Positions 49,102 to 58,527 of a stretch of DNA of 64,000 bases are shown here, piece by piece. The notes under the pieces were generated by a model that saw only the letters and a list, made by a program, of their open reading frames with translations, was not told where the DNA came from and made no database searches. Source of the DNA: Simiduia litorea (lineage in GTDB: Bacteria > Pseudomonadota > Gammaproteobacteria > Pseudomonadales > Cellvibrionaceae); NCBI RefSeq assembly GCF_042853465.1, contig NZ_AP031497.1:310001-374000 (forward strand), given 5' to 3'. The position numbers and the translations under genes were made by a program. Each line of letters begins with the position of its first letter. Position 1 is the stretch's first letter.

Positions 49102-50817
49102 ATGGCAGTTGATTATGCATCGATGTTAAATAAGCTAACTCAGGAACTTGCCTTGCAGTTGCAAGACAGTGCTCAGCATTTTAACCGCATGCTTGAATAC
49201 AATGACGTGAAAGTTTCGGTTGAACCGAGCCGGCTGATGCAATTGCAATGCGACCTATTTAGCCGCCAAAGCCAGCTTTGTAGCGCGATGCTTACGGCGC
49301 TTACCGACAGCAAACGGCTACCGGAACTTACTCAGGCGGCAACCGATCCACGTTTTATCGATGAGGCTTGGCACGAACAGCCAGCGTATAGTTTTATACG
49401 CCAAAACTATTTACTCACTGCGCAAATGTTAGAGAAGCAATTAGATGCGCTGCAGTTTGATCGTGCGGATGACGCAGCCCATTGGCGGTTCTATAGTCGG
49501 CAGCTCATGAATGCGGTAGCGCCGTGCAATTTCCCTTGGACCAATCCCGATGTGATGCGCGAAGTCGTGCAGGAGCAGGGTGAAAACTTGCAGCGCGGCT
49601 TTACTAATTTGTTGGCCGATTTACAGCGCAGCCCGCTTGAGGCTTTAAAAGTTAACCAAGTGGACAGCAATGGCTTTCACTTGGGTGAAAATATTGCCTG
49701 CACGCCCGGTAAAGTGGTGTTCCGCAATCAACTGTTTGAGTTACTTCAGTATGCGCCACAAGGTGACACCGTGTATAAAACACCTTTGTTGTTAGTGCCG
49801 CCCTTTATCAATAAGTTCTACATTTTGGATTTGAATCAAAAAAAGTCGTTAGTCCATTGGTTGGTGGCGCAAGGTTTTACTGTGTTTATAGTGTCTTGGA
49901 TTAACCCGAAAGAGCAGCACCGCAATTTAGGCTTCGCTGAGTATCTGCGTGACGGCGCCGTCTGCGCTATTGATGTTGTGCGTCGCGTATGCGGGGTGAG
50001 AAAAATACATGCGGCTGGCTATTGTGTGGGCGGCACTTTGTTGGCGTGCACTCAGGCTTGGCTCAAGGCGCAAGGGCAAAATAAACTCGCTTCCTTAACA
50101 CTGTTAACGACACTGTTGGATTTTTCCGAGCCGGGCGATCTAGGCCACTACCTTTACCCGCCGTTGCTTGATTCATTCGAACCAATGATCGAGGCCCGGG
50201 GCCTGTTAGATGGTAGAGTATTGGCGACTAGTTTTAATTTTCTACGTGAAAATGATCTTTATTGGCCAAACTTTATTAATAATTACTTAAAAGGAAAAAC
50301 GCCACCGGCGTTTGACTTGTTGGTTTGGAACAGCGATTCAACCCATTTAACGGAGCAGATCTTTCACACTTACGTCAAAGACTTCTACCACTACAACCCA
50401 CTCGCTGGGGGCAGCCCTGTTTTGGTGGATGGAGTGCCGTTAAATCTTTCGGCTATCGATACGCCGGCCTATTGTTTGGGTGCTGAAAAAGATCACATTG
50501 TGCTGTGGCAGGCGGCCTATAAGAGTGCCAAATTATTGGCTGGGCCAACGCGGTTCGTGCAGGCGGGTTCGGGTCACATCGCCGGTGTCATCAATCCGCC
50601 TTGCCAGCAAAAATATGGTTACTGCGTCGGTGCGTTGCAAACGAGTGTGAGTGAATGGGAGGCGAGCGCTGAGGCTCGGTCGGGCTCTTGGTGGCAGGAT
50701 TGGCAGGCTTGGTTGCTGGCGCAAGACAGTCGTCAGTGTCCTGCACGCGCGCCAGGTTCAGCACAGTATCCGGCCTTGGCCGAGGCACCTGGGGACTACG
50801 TTAGGGTTACGATCTAA
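49102..50817 (+). CDS. phaC: Class I poly(3-hydroxyalkanoate) synthase
   Basis: A 571-aa synthase (class I length). The lipase-like box GYCVGGT holds the nucleophile Cys near residue 312; the Asp in EKDHIVLW and the His in GSGHIAGVINPP complete the triad. The N-terminal region is typical of PhaC with RQL-x-NA-x-x-P-x-NF-x-x-TNPD. It polymerises 3-hydroxyacyl-CoA on the granule surface. The ATG at 49102 is used; the frame extends into the dehydrogenase gene, so the ribosome site is not decisive. It is 32 bases downstream of bdhA, likely cotranscribed. Confidence 0.92.
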   Translation: MAVDYASMLNKLTQELALQLQDSAQHFNRMLEYNDVKVSVEPSRLMQLQCDLFSRQSQLCSAMLTALTDSKRLPELTQAATDPRFIDEAWHEQPAYSFIRQNYLLTAQMLEKQLDALQFDRADDAAHWRFYSRQLMNAVAPCNFPWTNPDVMREVVQEQGENLQRGFTNLLADLQRSPLEALKVNQVDSNGFHLGENIACTPGKVVFRNQLFELLQYAPQGDTVYKTPLLLVPPFINKFYILDLNQKKSLVHWLVAQGFTVFIVSWINPKEQHRNLGFAEYLRDGAVCAIDVVRRVCGVRKIHAAGYCVGGTLLACTQAWLKAQGQNKLASLTLLTTLLDFSEPGDLGHYLYPPLLDSFEPMIEARGLLDGRVLATSFNFLRENDLYWPNFINNYLKGKTPPAFDLLVWNSDSTHLTEQIFHTYVKDFYHYNPLAGGSPVLVDGVPLNLSAIDTPAYCLGAEKDHIVLWQAAYKSAKLLAGPTRFVQAGSGHIAGVINPPCQQKYGYCVGALQTSVSEWEASAEARSGSWWQDWQAWLLAQDSRQCPARAPGSAQYPALAEAPGDYVRVTI

Positions 50818-50900
50818 CTCACGGGCCGATTATTGCGGCTTGGCGCCACTCGGCGCAGGCGATATGCTGTTATGCAGCAATTAACAATGAGCCTGAGCCA

Positions 50901-51350
50901 GTGATTATCGTCAAAAAATACCCGAATCGACGTTTGTATAACACCAGCAGTAGTCAATACGTCAACCTTGATGACATCAAGCAGATGATTAACAGCCACC
51001 AAGATTTCCGCGTGCTCGACTCGAAAACGGAGGTGGATGTTACCAAGGGTCTGTTGTTGCAGATAATCGCTGAGCAGGAGGCAACGGACCAGCAATCACT
51101 CCTTACCAACACCTTGCTAAAGCAATTGATACGTTTCTACGACAGCGATATGCAGGCCTACGTACGTCAATATCTAGAGATGAGCTTGGCTCATTTTATG
51201 GAGCAACAAGGTACCTTGGAAACGGTGATGAAGCAGATGGTGAGCACCACGCCCATGGGGTTGTTTAACCAATTTATGAGCCAGAACAACCCTTTCTGGC
51301 CGAGCCCCGATAAGCCCAAAAATAAGCCGGATTCAACCGAAGAAGATTGA
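50901..51350 (+). CDS. phaR: PHA synthesis repressor
   Basis: A 149-aa protein with a GTG start. The N-terminus IVKKYPNRRLYNT followed by SSQYVNLDDIK is the PhaR DNA-binding domain; the central PHB accumulation regulatory region contains LLKQLIRFYDSDMQAYV. PhaR binds PHA granules and releases from phasin promoters when polymer is present. Two TGC-rich palindromes downstream, in front of the phasin gene, are its likely targets. The Asn/Pro-rich C-terminus (NKPDSTEED) is short compared with some relatives. Confidence 0.92.
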   Translation: MIIVKKYPNRRLYNTSSSQYVNLDDIKQMINSHQDFRVLDSKTEVDVTKGLLLQIIAEQEATDQQSLLTNTLLKQLIRFYDSDMQAYVRQYLEMSLAHFMEQQGTLETVMKQMVSTTPMGLFNQFMSQNNPFWPSPDKPKNKPDSTEED

Positions 51351-51359
51351 TACGCCACA

Positions 51360-51441
51360 TTTTGCTGCACTGCAGCAAAATGTCGTTGACACAAGGCCAG
51401 GGCTTTCCTACTCTGTGAGAACCGTATGCTGCAGCGCAGCA
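51360..51441 (+). promoter_or_regulatory. Phasin promoter with two PhaR-type palindromes
   Basis: A perfect dyad TTTTGCTGC-ACT-GCAGCAAAA (51360-51380) and a shorter one TGCTGC-AGC-GCAGCA (51427-51441) flank a possible promoter TTGACA (51386-51391), 17 bases, TACTCT (51409-51414). CTGC/GCAG dyads are the known type of PhaR site. Binding at both would block transcription of the phasin gene. Confidence 0.7.
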
Positions 51442-51461
51442 AATCACACAGGAGCAAGGCC

Positions 51462-51824
51462 ATGTTTGAACAACTTACCGAGCAGTTCCAGTCCGCAATG
51501 AAGCCCGCCAACAACTTGATGGCGGTAAACATCCAGACCTTTGAAAAATTGACACAGCACCACACGGCGCTGTTGAGTGGCGTGGTCAATGACACGATGA
51601 CGTACACCAAGGGTTTGAGTGGGCAAAAGGATGTGAGCGCCTATATGGAGAGCAACAAGAGCTTTCTCGAAGGCCTACAGGAAAAGTTCACCAGTGCCGC
51701 TAAGGATGTTTATGGGATTCTATCTGAGGCGCAAGAACAAACTGCTGAAACCTACAAAGACCTGTTCGCGCACAGTGTGCCGGCTGGCAAAGCTGCGCCG
51801 AAAAGCGCACCTAAAGCTAGCTAG
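51462..51824 (+). CDS. phaP: Phasin (PHA granule protein)
   Basis: A 120-aa helical, amphipathic protein matching the phasin 2 family in length and in MFEQLTEQFQSAMKPANNLM plus a C-terminal Lys/Ala-rich tail. Phasins coat PHA granules and limit coalescence. AGGAG precedes the ATG at 51462, which I prefer over an open upstream ATG inside the PhaR palindrome. It follows phaR and lies between the two PhaR-type palindromes and the depolymerase. Confidence 0.9.
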   Translation: MFEQLTEQFQSAMKPANNLMAVNIQTFEKLTQHHTALLSGVVNDTMTYTKGLSGQKDVSAYMESNKSFLEGLQEKFTSAAKDVYGILSEAQEQTAETYKDLFAHSVPAGKAAPKSAPKAS

Positions 51825-51840
51825 TCAACGCCGTTGTTTT

Positions 51841-51861
51841 AGCCCCAACGCTGTTGGGGCT
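51841..51861 (+). terminator. Hairpin between phasin and depolymerase genes
   Basis: Perfect stem AGCCCCAAC / GTTGGGGCT with loop GCT, followed by TCTCTGTTT. With only a weak T-rich tail it probably attenuates rather than ends transcription, leaving the abundant phasin message and a smaller readthrough into phaZ. Confidence 0.6.
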
Positions 51862-51880
51862 CTCTGTTTGGGAGCCGATC

Positions 51881-53098
51881 ATGCGTTATCAAACCTTTGA
51901 AACCTACGCCAATGGTCTGCGCGTCTGGCACGAGTCCTTCAATTTTTTAAAGCACTTAACCGACCAGCATCCGCTCACTCATACACCCGTTGGTCGCGCC
52001 TTTTGCGCAAGCCTGGAGATGGGGTTGCGGTTAACTCAGCGCTATGAAAAGCAGGCTTTCGATATTCGTGAAGTGACTATCGACGACCGCTCTGTGGGTG
52101 TGTACGAGCGTATCGAACACGAAAAACCCTTCTGTAATTTAATTCATTTCAAACGACGTGGACGCGAGGATAAAAATAAAGTGCTGCTAGTGGCGCCCTT
52201 GTCCGGTCATCACGCAACACTAACAAAGGGCACGGTGGAAGCGTTGTTGCCCGATCACGAGGTGTATATCACCGATTGGCTGGACGCGCGCGAAGTGCCG
52301 GTAACAGAGGGTGAATTTTGTTTTGATGCCTATGTGGACTATCTGATTGAATTCATTGAGCTGTTGGGCGAAAACACCCATGTGATCGCTATTTGCCAAC
52401 CGACGGTTCAAGCGCTGATAGCAACAGCGGTCATGGCGGAGCGAAAAAGCCCAGCTACACCCAAATCGCTAACCTTAATGGCCGGGCCTATTGATTGTTC
52501 GCGCAATCCCAGCCGCGTTAATCAGTATGCGCAAGAGCACCCCATGGATTGGTTTCGTAATTTTGCCATCATGACGGTGCCAAAAGGCTACCCCGGCGAG
52601 GGACGCCGCGTTTACCCAGGTTTTTTACAGCTGGGTGGCTTTCTTAGCATGAACCCCGATACACACGCGAAAAAGTTGTACAACTTCTATCAAAATTTAA
52701 TGATTGGCGAGGAGGAAGATGCGGATCGCTTCAGAGCCTTTTACGATGAATATTTAGCCGTGTTAGATATACCCGCTGAATTTTATTTAGAAACCATAGA
52801 GCGGGTCTTTAAAAACAACGAAATAGCTCGCAACGCAATTACGTATTACGGTAAGCCGGTAGATTTTTTAGGTATTCATAACACCGCACTACTTACGGTG
52901 GAAGGCGCTATCGACGATATTTGCGGTATTGGTCAAACCGAGGCCGCGCAGGATATCTGCAAGAATATCCCTAAAAAAATGCGGCGTCACCATTTGCAGG
53001 AAGGCGCTGGACACTACGGAATTTTCAGCGGTTCAAAATTCCGTTTACATATTCGACCACTGATTACCGAATTTATCCATAAGCACAGCGAATTGTAA
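51881..53098 (+). CDS. phaZ: Intracellular PHA depolymerase
   Basis: A 405-aa intracellular depolymerase. The PHB de-polymerase domain includes PLSGHHATLTKGT and the nucleophile Cys in AICQPTVQ near residue 177, then GHYGIFSG with the catalytic His near the end. It hydrolyses granule PHB to 3-hydroxybutyrate oligomers. GGGAG lies 8 bases before the ATG at 51881. It completes a mobilisation route with bdhA in the same cluster. Confidence 0.9.
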   Translation: MRYQTFETYANGLRVWHESFNFLKHLTDQHPLTHTPVGRAFCASLEMGLRLTQRYEKQAFDIREVTIDDRSVGVYERIEHEKPFCNLIHFKRRGREDKNKVLLVAPLSGHHATLTKGTVEALLPDHEVYITDWLDAREVPVTEGEFCFDAYVDYLIEFIELLGENTHVIAICQPTVQALIATAVMAERKSPATPKSLTLMAGPIDCSRNPSRVNQYAQEHPMDWFRNFAIMTVPKGYPGEGRRVYPGFLQLGGFLSMNPDTHAKKLYNFYQNLMIGEEEDADRFRAFYDEYLAVLDIPAEFYLETIERVFKNNEIARNAITYYGKPVDFLGIHNTALLTVEGAIDDICGIGQTEAAQDICKNIPKKMRRHHLQEGAGHYGIFSGSKFRLHIRPLITEFIHKHSEL

Positions 53099-53103
53099 AA
53101 AGC

Positions 53104-53140
53104 CTTGGCGAATGTATGTCTACATCGCCAAGATTTTTTC
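53104..53140. terminator. Terminator between convergent phaZ and phaB
   Basis: Stem CTTGGCGA / TCGCCAAG, then ATTTTTT on the plus strand. It directly follows the phaZ stop and faces phaB. Confidence 0.85.
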
Positions 53141-53166
53141 GCTCTGTGCTACATCAGCCATCGACG

Positions 53167-53910
53167 TTAAGCCATCGATTGGCCGCCATTGACCGAAAGT
53201 GTTGTGCCGGTGATGAAGTCGGCATCATCGGCCACTAAAAAGTTGACACAACGTGCAACATCTTCTGGCTTAGCCAAGCGACCGACGGGTATTTTTTCAA
53301 TAATTTTTTGCAACACGTCCGGGGCAATGGCGCGCACCATTTCTGTGTCTACATAGCCTGGCGCGACGGCGTTGACGGTAATGCCGGAGCGGGCCGATTC
53401 CTTGGCGAGGGATTTAGTGAAACCACACATGCCAGCTTTCGCAGCGGCATAGTTCGTTTGACCAAACTGACCCTCAAGGCCGTTGATGGAGCTGATATTT
53501 ACGATGCGGCCAAATTTTCGCTCGCGCATACCTGTCATAACGGCATGGCAGGTATAAAAGCAGGAGGACAAATTCGTTTCGATTACGTCGTGCCAATTTT
53601 GCGGCGACATTTTGTGCATGACACCATCGCGAGTGATACCGGCATTATTGACCAATATATCAATGGGCCCCATATCGGCTTCAATGGTGCGTATTGATTG
53701 TTGCGTGGCTTCAAAATCCGACGCATCGAATTTAAATACCGGGATACCCGTGCGCTGGGAAAATGCCTGCGCCACTTCGTGGTTGCGTTGGAAGCTGGCG
53801 AGTACGCGGTAGCCCTCGTTGTGCAAAGCAATACTAATGGCTTCGCCAATGCCGCGCGTGCCGCCGGTAACCAGTGCCAGTCTATTGGTGGTGGGTGCTG
53901 TTGCAATCAT
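53167..53910 (-). CDS. phaB: Acetoacetyl-CoA reductase
   Basis: A 247-aa SDR of the PhaB branch: TGGTRGIGEAIS cofactor motif, NNAGITRDG, SSINGLEGQFGQTNYAAAK with catalytic Ser/Tyr/Lys, and TGTTLSVNGGQ(S)M at the end. It reduces acetoacetyl-CoA to (R)-3-hydroxybutyryl-CoA with NADPH, the substrate of PhaC. It lies 18 bases downstream of the thiolase gene in the same direction, giving a two-gene precursor operon convergent with phaC-phaZ. Confidence 0.92.
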   Translation of the reverse strand: MIATAPTTNRLALVTGGTRGIGEAISIALHNEGYRVLASFQRNHEVAQAFSQRTGIPVFKFDASDFEATQQSIRTIEADMGPIDILVNNAGITRDGVMHKMSPQNWHDVIETNLSSCFYTCHAVMTGMRERKFGRIVNISSINGLEGQFGQTNYAAAKAGMCGFTKSLAKESARSGITVNAVAPGYVDTEMVRAIAPDVLQKIIEKIPVGRLAKPEDVARCVNFLVADDADFITGTTLSVNGGQSMA

Positions 53911-53928
53911 GGTCCTGCTCCTATGCGA

Positions 53929-55098
53929 TTAAATGCGTTCCAAAATGTGAGTAAAAGCCGAGCCGGCTGCGCCGCCGAGATTTTGCGTCATAGCTAAGGT
54001 AGCGCCCGGGATCTGTAATTCACCGGCTTGTTCGGTGAGCTGTAAAAAACACTCCGCCAATTGATAGACGCCGGTTGCGCCCACTGGATGACCGCGGGCT
54101 TTTAAGCCGCCGAAACTGGTGATAGGTAAACTGCCCGTTTTCGTGAACATGCCCTCGGCCGCCATATGTGTAGCCGTCCCCGGTTTTGAAAAACCAGCGG
54201 CTTCGAGGCTCAGTGCAGTCATAACGGTGTAGGCATCGTGTGGCTCAAAGACGTCGATATCGGCAGGCGTTACACCGCTTATTTTGTAAGCTTTTTTGAA
54301 AGAGTCGCGTGCCGCGGCGAGTGCTAACGGGTCTTGGCGATCTTCAATGGCCAGGGCGTCGGTCGCACAGGTGGAGGCCAGCACTTTTACCACTGGCATT
54401 CCTAAACGCTGCGCTCGTAAGGCCATGTCTTTATTGCCCAGAAGCAGTGCGCTGGCACCGTCGCAAATGGGTGGCGCATCAAATAGGCCGATGGGGTCGG
54501 CTAACATTCGGCCGGCATCATAGTCGTCGGCGGTAATCGTTTTTTGCAGCATGGCACAGTGGTTCTTGGAGGCATTTTCATGGGCGTTCACGGCAAAATG
54601 AGAGAACGCAGAGCGCTCAGTCGCGTAAGTATCCATGTATGCTTTCATGATGCGGGCGTTCAACGTGATAAATGTTTCGCCCTTGCCGCCCTCGCGCTCC
54701 CAGCAGGACGCGGTAGCTAAGCCGCGGCTGACTTCGTCGCGACTATTGCGGCTCATTTGCTCGGCACCGGCCACGACGACCAAATGGTGAAAGCCGCTGG
54801 CTATCGCCATCACACCCTGGCGCATAGCCGCAGCGCCGGAGCCGCACGCTGCCTCCGCCGTAATTGCTTCGCAGCCAGTGAGTTTGGCGTGTTGCGCAAT
54901 CAAGGGTGCGAGTAATTGTTGGTGCGATAAAATACCAGACAGCATATTGCCTACGTAGAGTGCCGTAACTTCTTCGCGTGCAAAAACTGCGGCGTCCATT
55001 AGCGGGGCGATGGCGCGTGCTGCTAAGCGCGCTACGTCGTCTACGTCCTGTTTCACCGCGGGCACCCTGCCTGCGTTAAGTATAAAAACCTCTTCCAT
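53929..55098 (-). CDS. SCP2-type thiolase (acetyl-CoA acetyltransferase role likely)
   Basis: About 389 aa. The nucleophile Cys is in EAACGSGAAAM, followed by PHDAYTVM and the C-terminal GLKARGHPVGATG. HDAY and GLKARGHP are marks of the SCP-x/archaeal-type thiolase branch, not of ordinary PhaA (which has ALGHPLGASG and a C-terminal catalytic Cys). Next to phaB it most likely condenses two acetyl-CoA, so it is probably a non-orthologous PhaA. Two starts are credible: 55098 (natural family start, used here) and 55149 (better AGGAAGGA ribosome site, 17 extra residues). Confidence 0.82.
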   Translation of the reverse strand: MEEVFILNAGRVPAVKQDVDDVARLAARAIAPLMDAAVFAREEVTALYVGNMLSGILSHQQLLAPLIAQHAKLTGCEAITAEAACGSGAAAMRQGVMAIASGFHHLVVVAGAEQMSRNSRDEVSRGLATASCWEREGGKGETFITLNARIMKAYMDTYATERSAFSHFAVNAHENASKNHCAMLQKTITADDYDAGRMLADPIGLFDAPPICDGASALLLGNKDMALRAQRLGMPVVKVLASTCATDALAIEDRQDPLALAAARDSFKKAYKISGVTPADIDVFEPHDAYTVMTALSLEAAGFSKPGTATHMAAEGMFTKTGSLPITSFGGLKARGHPVGATGVYQLAECFLQLTEQAGELQIPGATLAMTQNLGGAAGSAFTHILERI

Positions 55099-55149
55099 GG
55101 TGCTAACCCTGATGTTGTTGTGTGATTTCCCAGCCTTAAAAATGAACAT

Positions 55150-55653
55150 TGATGTTCCTTCCTGTTTGCAAAGTTTGCGCCGGGATTGTGACTGATCGTT
55201 TACAGTGGCGAGAGGAAGTGAGGTGTCAGGGAAATTTTACGGAAATAAATGGGATTATCTGTTTTTTGATCACTTTTGGTAATATGGGAGTGATTAGTCA
55301 TAACTTGTTTGGATAAAAATAAATGACTTACGTACCAGCTATTGCCAGGGCGGGTAGTTAATCTTTAGCACTGAATGGAAATTTCTTGGTGGCGCACCAA
55401 TACAAAGCTAATCTCATTTTTCGATCGCTTCAATGCGCTAAAAAGAGCCACAAAAACTACATTGCTTAATCATTTTTCTGTAGTGATAGTTCGGTACAGT
55501 CTTAGTTAAACTGTATTGTTGTTAAAGGGTTGTATGAGTAGATGTTGGGTTTACCCCAGTGTCGCAGATAGGAATCGCTACATTCGGCTTGGCGTTACTG
55601 CTTTGGTTATATTGAATAATTTCTTAGTGGGCAGTGAATGCTATTTCGGCTGC
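55150..55653. other. Intergenic region, no recognised content
   Basis: About 500 AT-rich bases. Nothing beyond a short open frame running into the reverse of the cyclase gene is visible, and I consider that frame spurious. Confidence 0.4.
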
Positions 55654-57108
55654 TTATATTTCGCTCTGAATTTGGTAGACGCTAACCTTATTTCTACCAT
55701 CGTTTTTTGCCGAGTAGAGAGCCTTATCAGCAAGGCCCATTAGTTGAGTGAGGTTTAGATTGGTAGAGCTGATGGCTTGGACGTAGCCGATACTAACGGT
55801 AATGCCACCGTGGCTCATTGAAAGGGTTTGTGCCGCAATATTTTGTCTGACACGCTCAAATAAGAGTGGTGCCGACTGACTTGACTCGGCCACGATGGCC
55901 ATGGCGAATTCCTCGCCGCCAATGCGTCCGCAGGCATCTTCTGCACGCAAACTATCCCTTATGGTTTTTGCCACGGCAATAATGGTTTTATCGCCCTCAT
56001 CGTGGCCAAAATTATCATTTATAGCTTTAAAGAAGTCGATATCTAAAATGGCTACCGCACAAATTTGGTTGTGGCGCTGTGTACGTGTGAGCTGTGTTTC
56101 CGCTAGTTGAAAAAAGGCTTTTCTGTTTGGTAGTCCTGTCATGTGATCGTCATAGGCTAGCCTTTGCAGTTCTGCATTTTTTTGCCGTAACTGTTCCGTT
56201 CGATCTTTGATGATGAGCTCAAGTTCTTCGCGCATGACTTTTAGGTCGCTATTGCGCTGTTCTAGTCTTTCGCTGTAGTAGGTGCTCTGCGTTATATCGC
56301 GCTCTATAGCGGCAAAATGCGTGACTTCGCCGTATCGATTAGTGAGTGGAATGATACTGAGATCAAGCCAGTAGGGCGTTCCGGTTTTTGTGTAGTTAAG
56401 TATTTTTTCTCGGCAGGGTTTTTTGGCATCCAGAGCGGCGCGAATGTTTTTCTTGGTCTCGGCTGATGTATCCTTACCTTGTAGCAAACGCGGCGTCTCG
56501 CCAATGATCTCATCGGCAGAAAATCCTGTAAGCGACTCAAAGGCCTTGTTAACGTAGACAACTTTAGGTCCGAAGGGAGCGTCGACGTCCTCCGCCTCGG
56601 TAACGATGACGATATCCTGAGTATTATGCAAAATGTCGGCAAAAGAAAATTCGGATTTTCTATCGGTAATATCCACAAAGCTGACGATCACAAAGCCGTT
56701 TTCATTGGCTTGCTGACGTTCCACGTAAGCATTAACTGAAAACCATACAACATCGGGGTTGCTAGAGTCTGTTACGCCGAGTGTTTGGTCGCGAACAGCA
56801 TTGTCCGAATGAAGGGCGCGATTCACGGGATACTCACTGGGCGGTAAAGGGATGCCTTGTTCATCGATGAAGCGCCATTGAGGGTCTAGTGCGTCTTTGC
56901 CGATAATTTGATCGTAGGATAATCTCAATAATCTAAGTGCGGTGGGGTTTGCATAAATAACCGTTGTATCTGCACCGTGGATCACAACACCTATATTGGC
57001 ATTTTCCAATAGTTTGAGAAGCCCAACATTTGTAAACGCGTGAGTGTCCATTCGTGCTCTTTCTCGGGTTGCTTCGGTAAGCCTAGCTAAATTGGCGCTT
57101 AAATTCAC
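55654..57108 (-). CDS. Diguanylate cyclase with two PAS domains
   Basis: A 484-aa cytoplasmic signalling protein. PAS-1 spans about 25-130, PAS-2 about 145-270 with GETPRLLQGKDT (a LOV-like motif without the photoactive Cys), then a coiled-coil of about 40 residues (MREELELIIKDRTEQLRQ) and a C-terminal GGDEF domain. The active-site motif is GGEEF and an inhibitory RxxD site (RAED) lies 5 residues before it, so it should make c-di-GMP and be product-inhibited. No EAL domain is present. A GTG start at 57108 is used; an ATG at 57051 with GAAAGAG upstream is an alternative. Confidence 0.88.
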   Translation of the reverse strand: MNLSANLARLTEATRERARMDTHAFTNVGLLKLLENANIGVVIHGADTTVIYANPTALRLLRLSYDQIIGKDALDPQWRFIDEQGIPLPPSEYPVNRALHSDNAVRDQTLGVTDSSNPDVVWFSVNAYVERQQANENGFVIVSFVDITDRKSEFSFADILHNTQDIVIVTEAEDVDAPFGPKVVYVNKAFESLTGFSADEIIGETPRLLQGKDTSAETKKNIRAALDAKKPCREKILNYTKTGTPYWLDLSIIPLTNRYGEVTHFAAIERDITQSTYYSERLEQRNSDLKVMREELELIIKDRTEQLRQKNAELQRLAYDDHMTGLPNRKAFFQLAETQLTRTQRHNQICAVAILDIDFFKAINDNFGHDEGDKTIIAVAKTIRDSLRAEDACGRIGGEEFAMAIVAESSQSAPLLFERVRQNIAAQTLSMSHGGITVSIGYVQAISSTNLNLTQLMGLADKALYSAKNDGRNKVSVYQIQSEI

Positions 57109-57429
57109 ATTGGCGGTATACTCGATAGCGATATCGAATTTATTTATAAGACCGAATGGCGATAAGTAACTCGAAAGCTTGGCCGAATTTTAGCCGTTAA
57201 TCGTAAGGTTTTTTCAGTATAGATCGATGGTTGGCTTGAGTGTTGAATGCTGCGTCCATTAGCTGGTTGCTAATGTTGTTGTCAGTTTGACAGTGCCGCG
57301 GATGAGTTGGTTGCGTGGTCGAAGATGCCATGCCGTTGGGCAATGAAGTTTTGTCGCAATACGGTACACGTAAAGGTAATTCGTTACATGAAAAGCGTGG
57401 CATGAATCACGCCATGCCACGCTCAATTA
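57109..57429. other. Intergenic region between cyclase and outer-membrane gene
   Basis: Apart from the terminator at 57391-57423 nothing is recognised. Confidence 0.45.
57391..57423 (-). terminator. Terminator of the outer-membrane protein gene
   Basis: Read on the minus strand: AGCGTGGCATG, loop GCGTGATT, CATGCCACGCT, then TTTTC. It begins 6 bases after the stop codon. Confidence 0.75.
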
Positions 57430-57987
57430 CTAGAATGTATAAGCGGCGCCAATGGAATAGAAATCCATGTCGGCATCATCCAGTTTAACCCGTTCGTACT
57501 CTGCTCTCAGTTGAAAGGATGCCACCTGAAATTTAGCGCCAATGCCGTAAGCGGGGTCTGAACCTGTCGCTTTGCCGCGGTAATCGCCGTTGGTGAATTT
57601 TGTCTCCCAGTCCGATACACCGGCTTTGGCAAATAATCCCACCGGGCCTAGGTCTAGGCCGCCCACCAAATGCAGTTGTGCCGCCGTATTGGAAAAACGT
57701 GTGGTGTCATTGAGCAGCTCACCGTACTGACTGCCAAAATCCACATAGCTACCTTCCAGCGCGATATCGACCATGGGTAGCAAGCCAAAGTTGTAGCCAG
57801 CAAAAAATTTGTAGCCGGTATCTGAGTCGTCTATGTAGTCGTCGAAACTGTCGAAATTGAGTTGCGCGCTACCGACAGAGCCGCCCAGATAAAAACCTGA
57901 ATCGCTTCCGGCTAGCGCACTTTGAGACAAAGCGGCGGCAAGCAGGGTGGCTGTGAACGCAGAAATGTGTGATGTCTTGATTTTCAT
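57430..57987 (-). CDS. Small outer-membrane beta-barrel protein
   Basis: A 185-aa protein with a signal peptide (about 1-26, ending SALAGSD) and an eight-stranded barrel pattern of alternating hydrophobic residues (GFYLGGSVGSAQLNF, then FFAGYNFG), ending YSIGAAYTF with the C-terminal Phe recognised by the BAM machinery. It belongs to the OmpA/OprF-like or OmpW-like small porin group; exact function unknown. AGGATC lies 8 bases before the ATG. Confidence 0.82.
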   Translation of the reverse strand: MKIKTSHISAFTATLLAAALSQSALAGSDSGFYLGGSVGSAQLNFDSFDDYIDDSDTGYKFFAGYNFGLLPMVDIALEGSYVDFGSQYGELLNDTTRFSNTAAQLHLVGGLDLGPVGLFAKAGVSDWETKFTNGDYRGKATGSDPAYGIGAKFQVASFQLRAEYERVKLDDADMDFYSIGAAYTF

Positions 57988-58188
57988 GTTTCGATCCTAG
58001 CGGTTGAATAAAGAGGCCTCCTTTATACCGCCGCGAACCTGAACCGAACCTGAACAAACCCTAATGCAGGTTGGAATAAACCGCTAATACCGGCAGCAAA
58101 TACTCTCTATCCCTGTTGCTAGGAAACGATGTTTTAATGAAAAAGGTAGAGTAGATTACTGTTTTGTTAAGCGATAACTAGCGTTCTT

Positions 58189-58527
58189 TTAAACATTTTT
58201 ATCTTTTATTTGCGGGTAATGTTGATTTAAGTAGGTCAATGCAGTTCGATAGCTATGCACTGAAACCAAAGTGCCAAGATGTTTGGTTGGAGAAAACCCT
58301 AGTTTTTCTAGTTTGCTGAGCCAAGCTTGGTAGTAATCTGCATGAGCTTGATGGCACTCGGCAAGTGCCTGGCTGATAGCCTCATTGGGATCGCTTATTT
58401 TGGTTACATTACTTTGCAGCGCCTTCGCGGAGCAGGAGAATAATTTATCTTCCAGTATGTCGGCGTGTGAGACTGTACATACAGATACTAGGCAGGCGAG
58501 TAGCATCAAAAAATTACGAGCATTCAT
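58189..58527 (-). CDS. Small secreted protein, unknown
   Basis: A 112-aa protein with a signal peptide ending VSHADI. The mature part is helical with two Cys (LFSCSAKA and LAECHQAH) spaced 25 residues apart, perhaps a disulfide hairpin. No family is recognised, and it does not fit the island's small-protein pattern. Confidence 0.6.
   Translation of the reverse strand: MNARNFLMLLACLVSVCTVSHADILEDKLFSCSAKALQSNVTKISDPNEAISQALAECHQAHADYYQAWLSKLEKLGFSPTKHLGTLVSVHSYRTALTYLNQHYPQIKDKNV

Noticed and set aside
55516..55743. 75-codon open frame
   Set aside because: It overlaps the 3' end of the diguanylate cyclase on the other strand and has no leader, motif or clear ribosome site.
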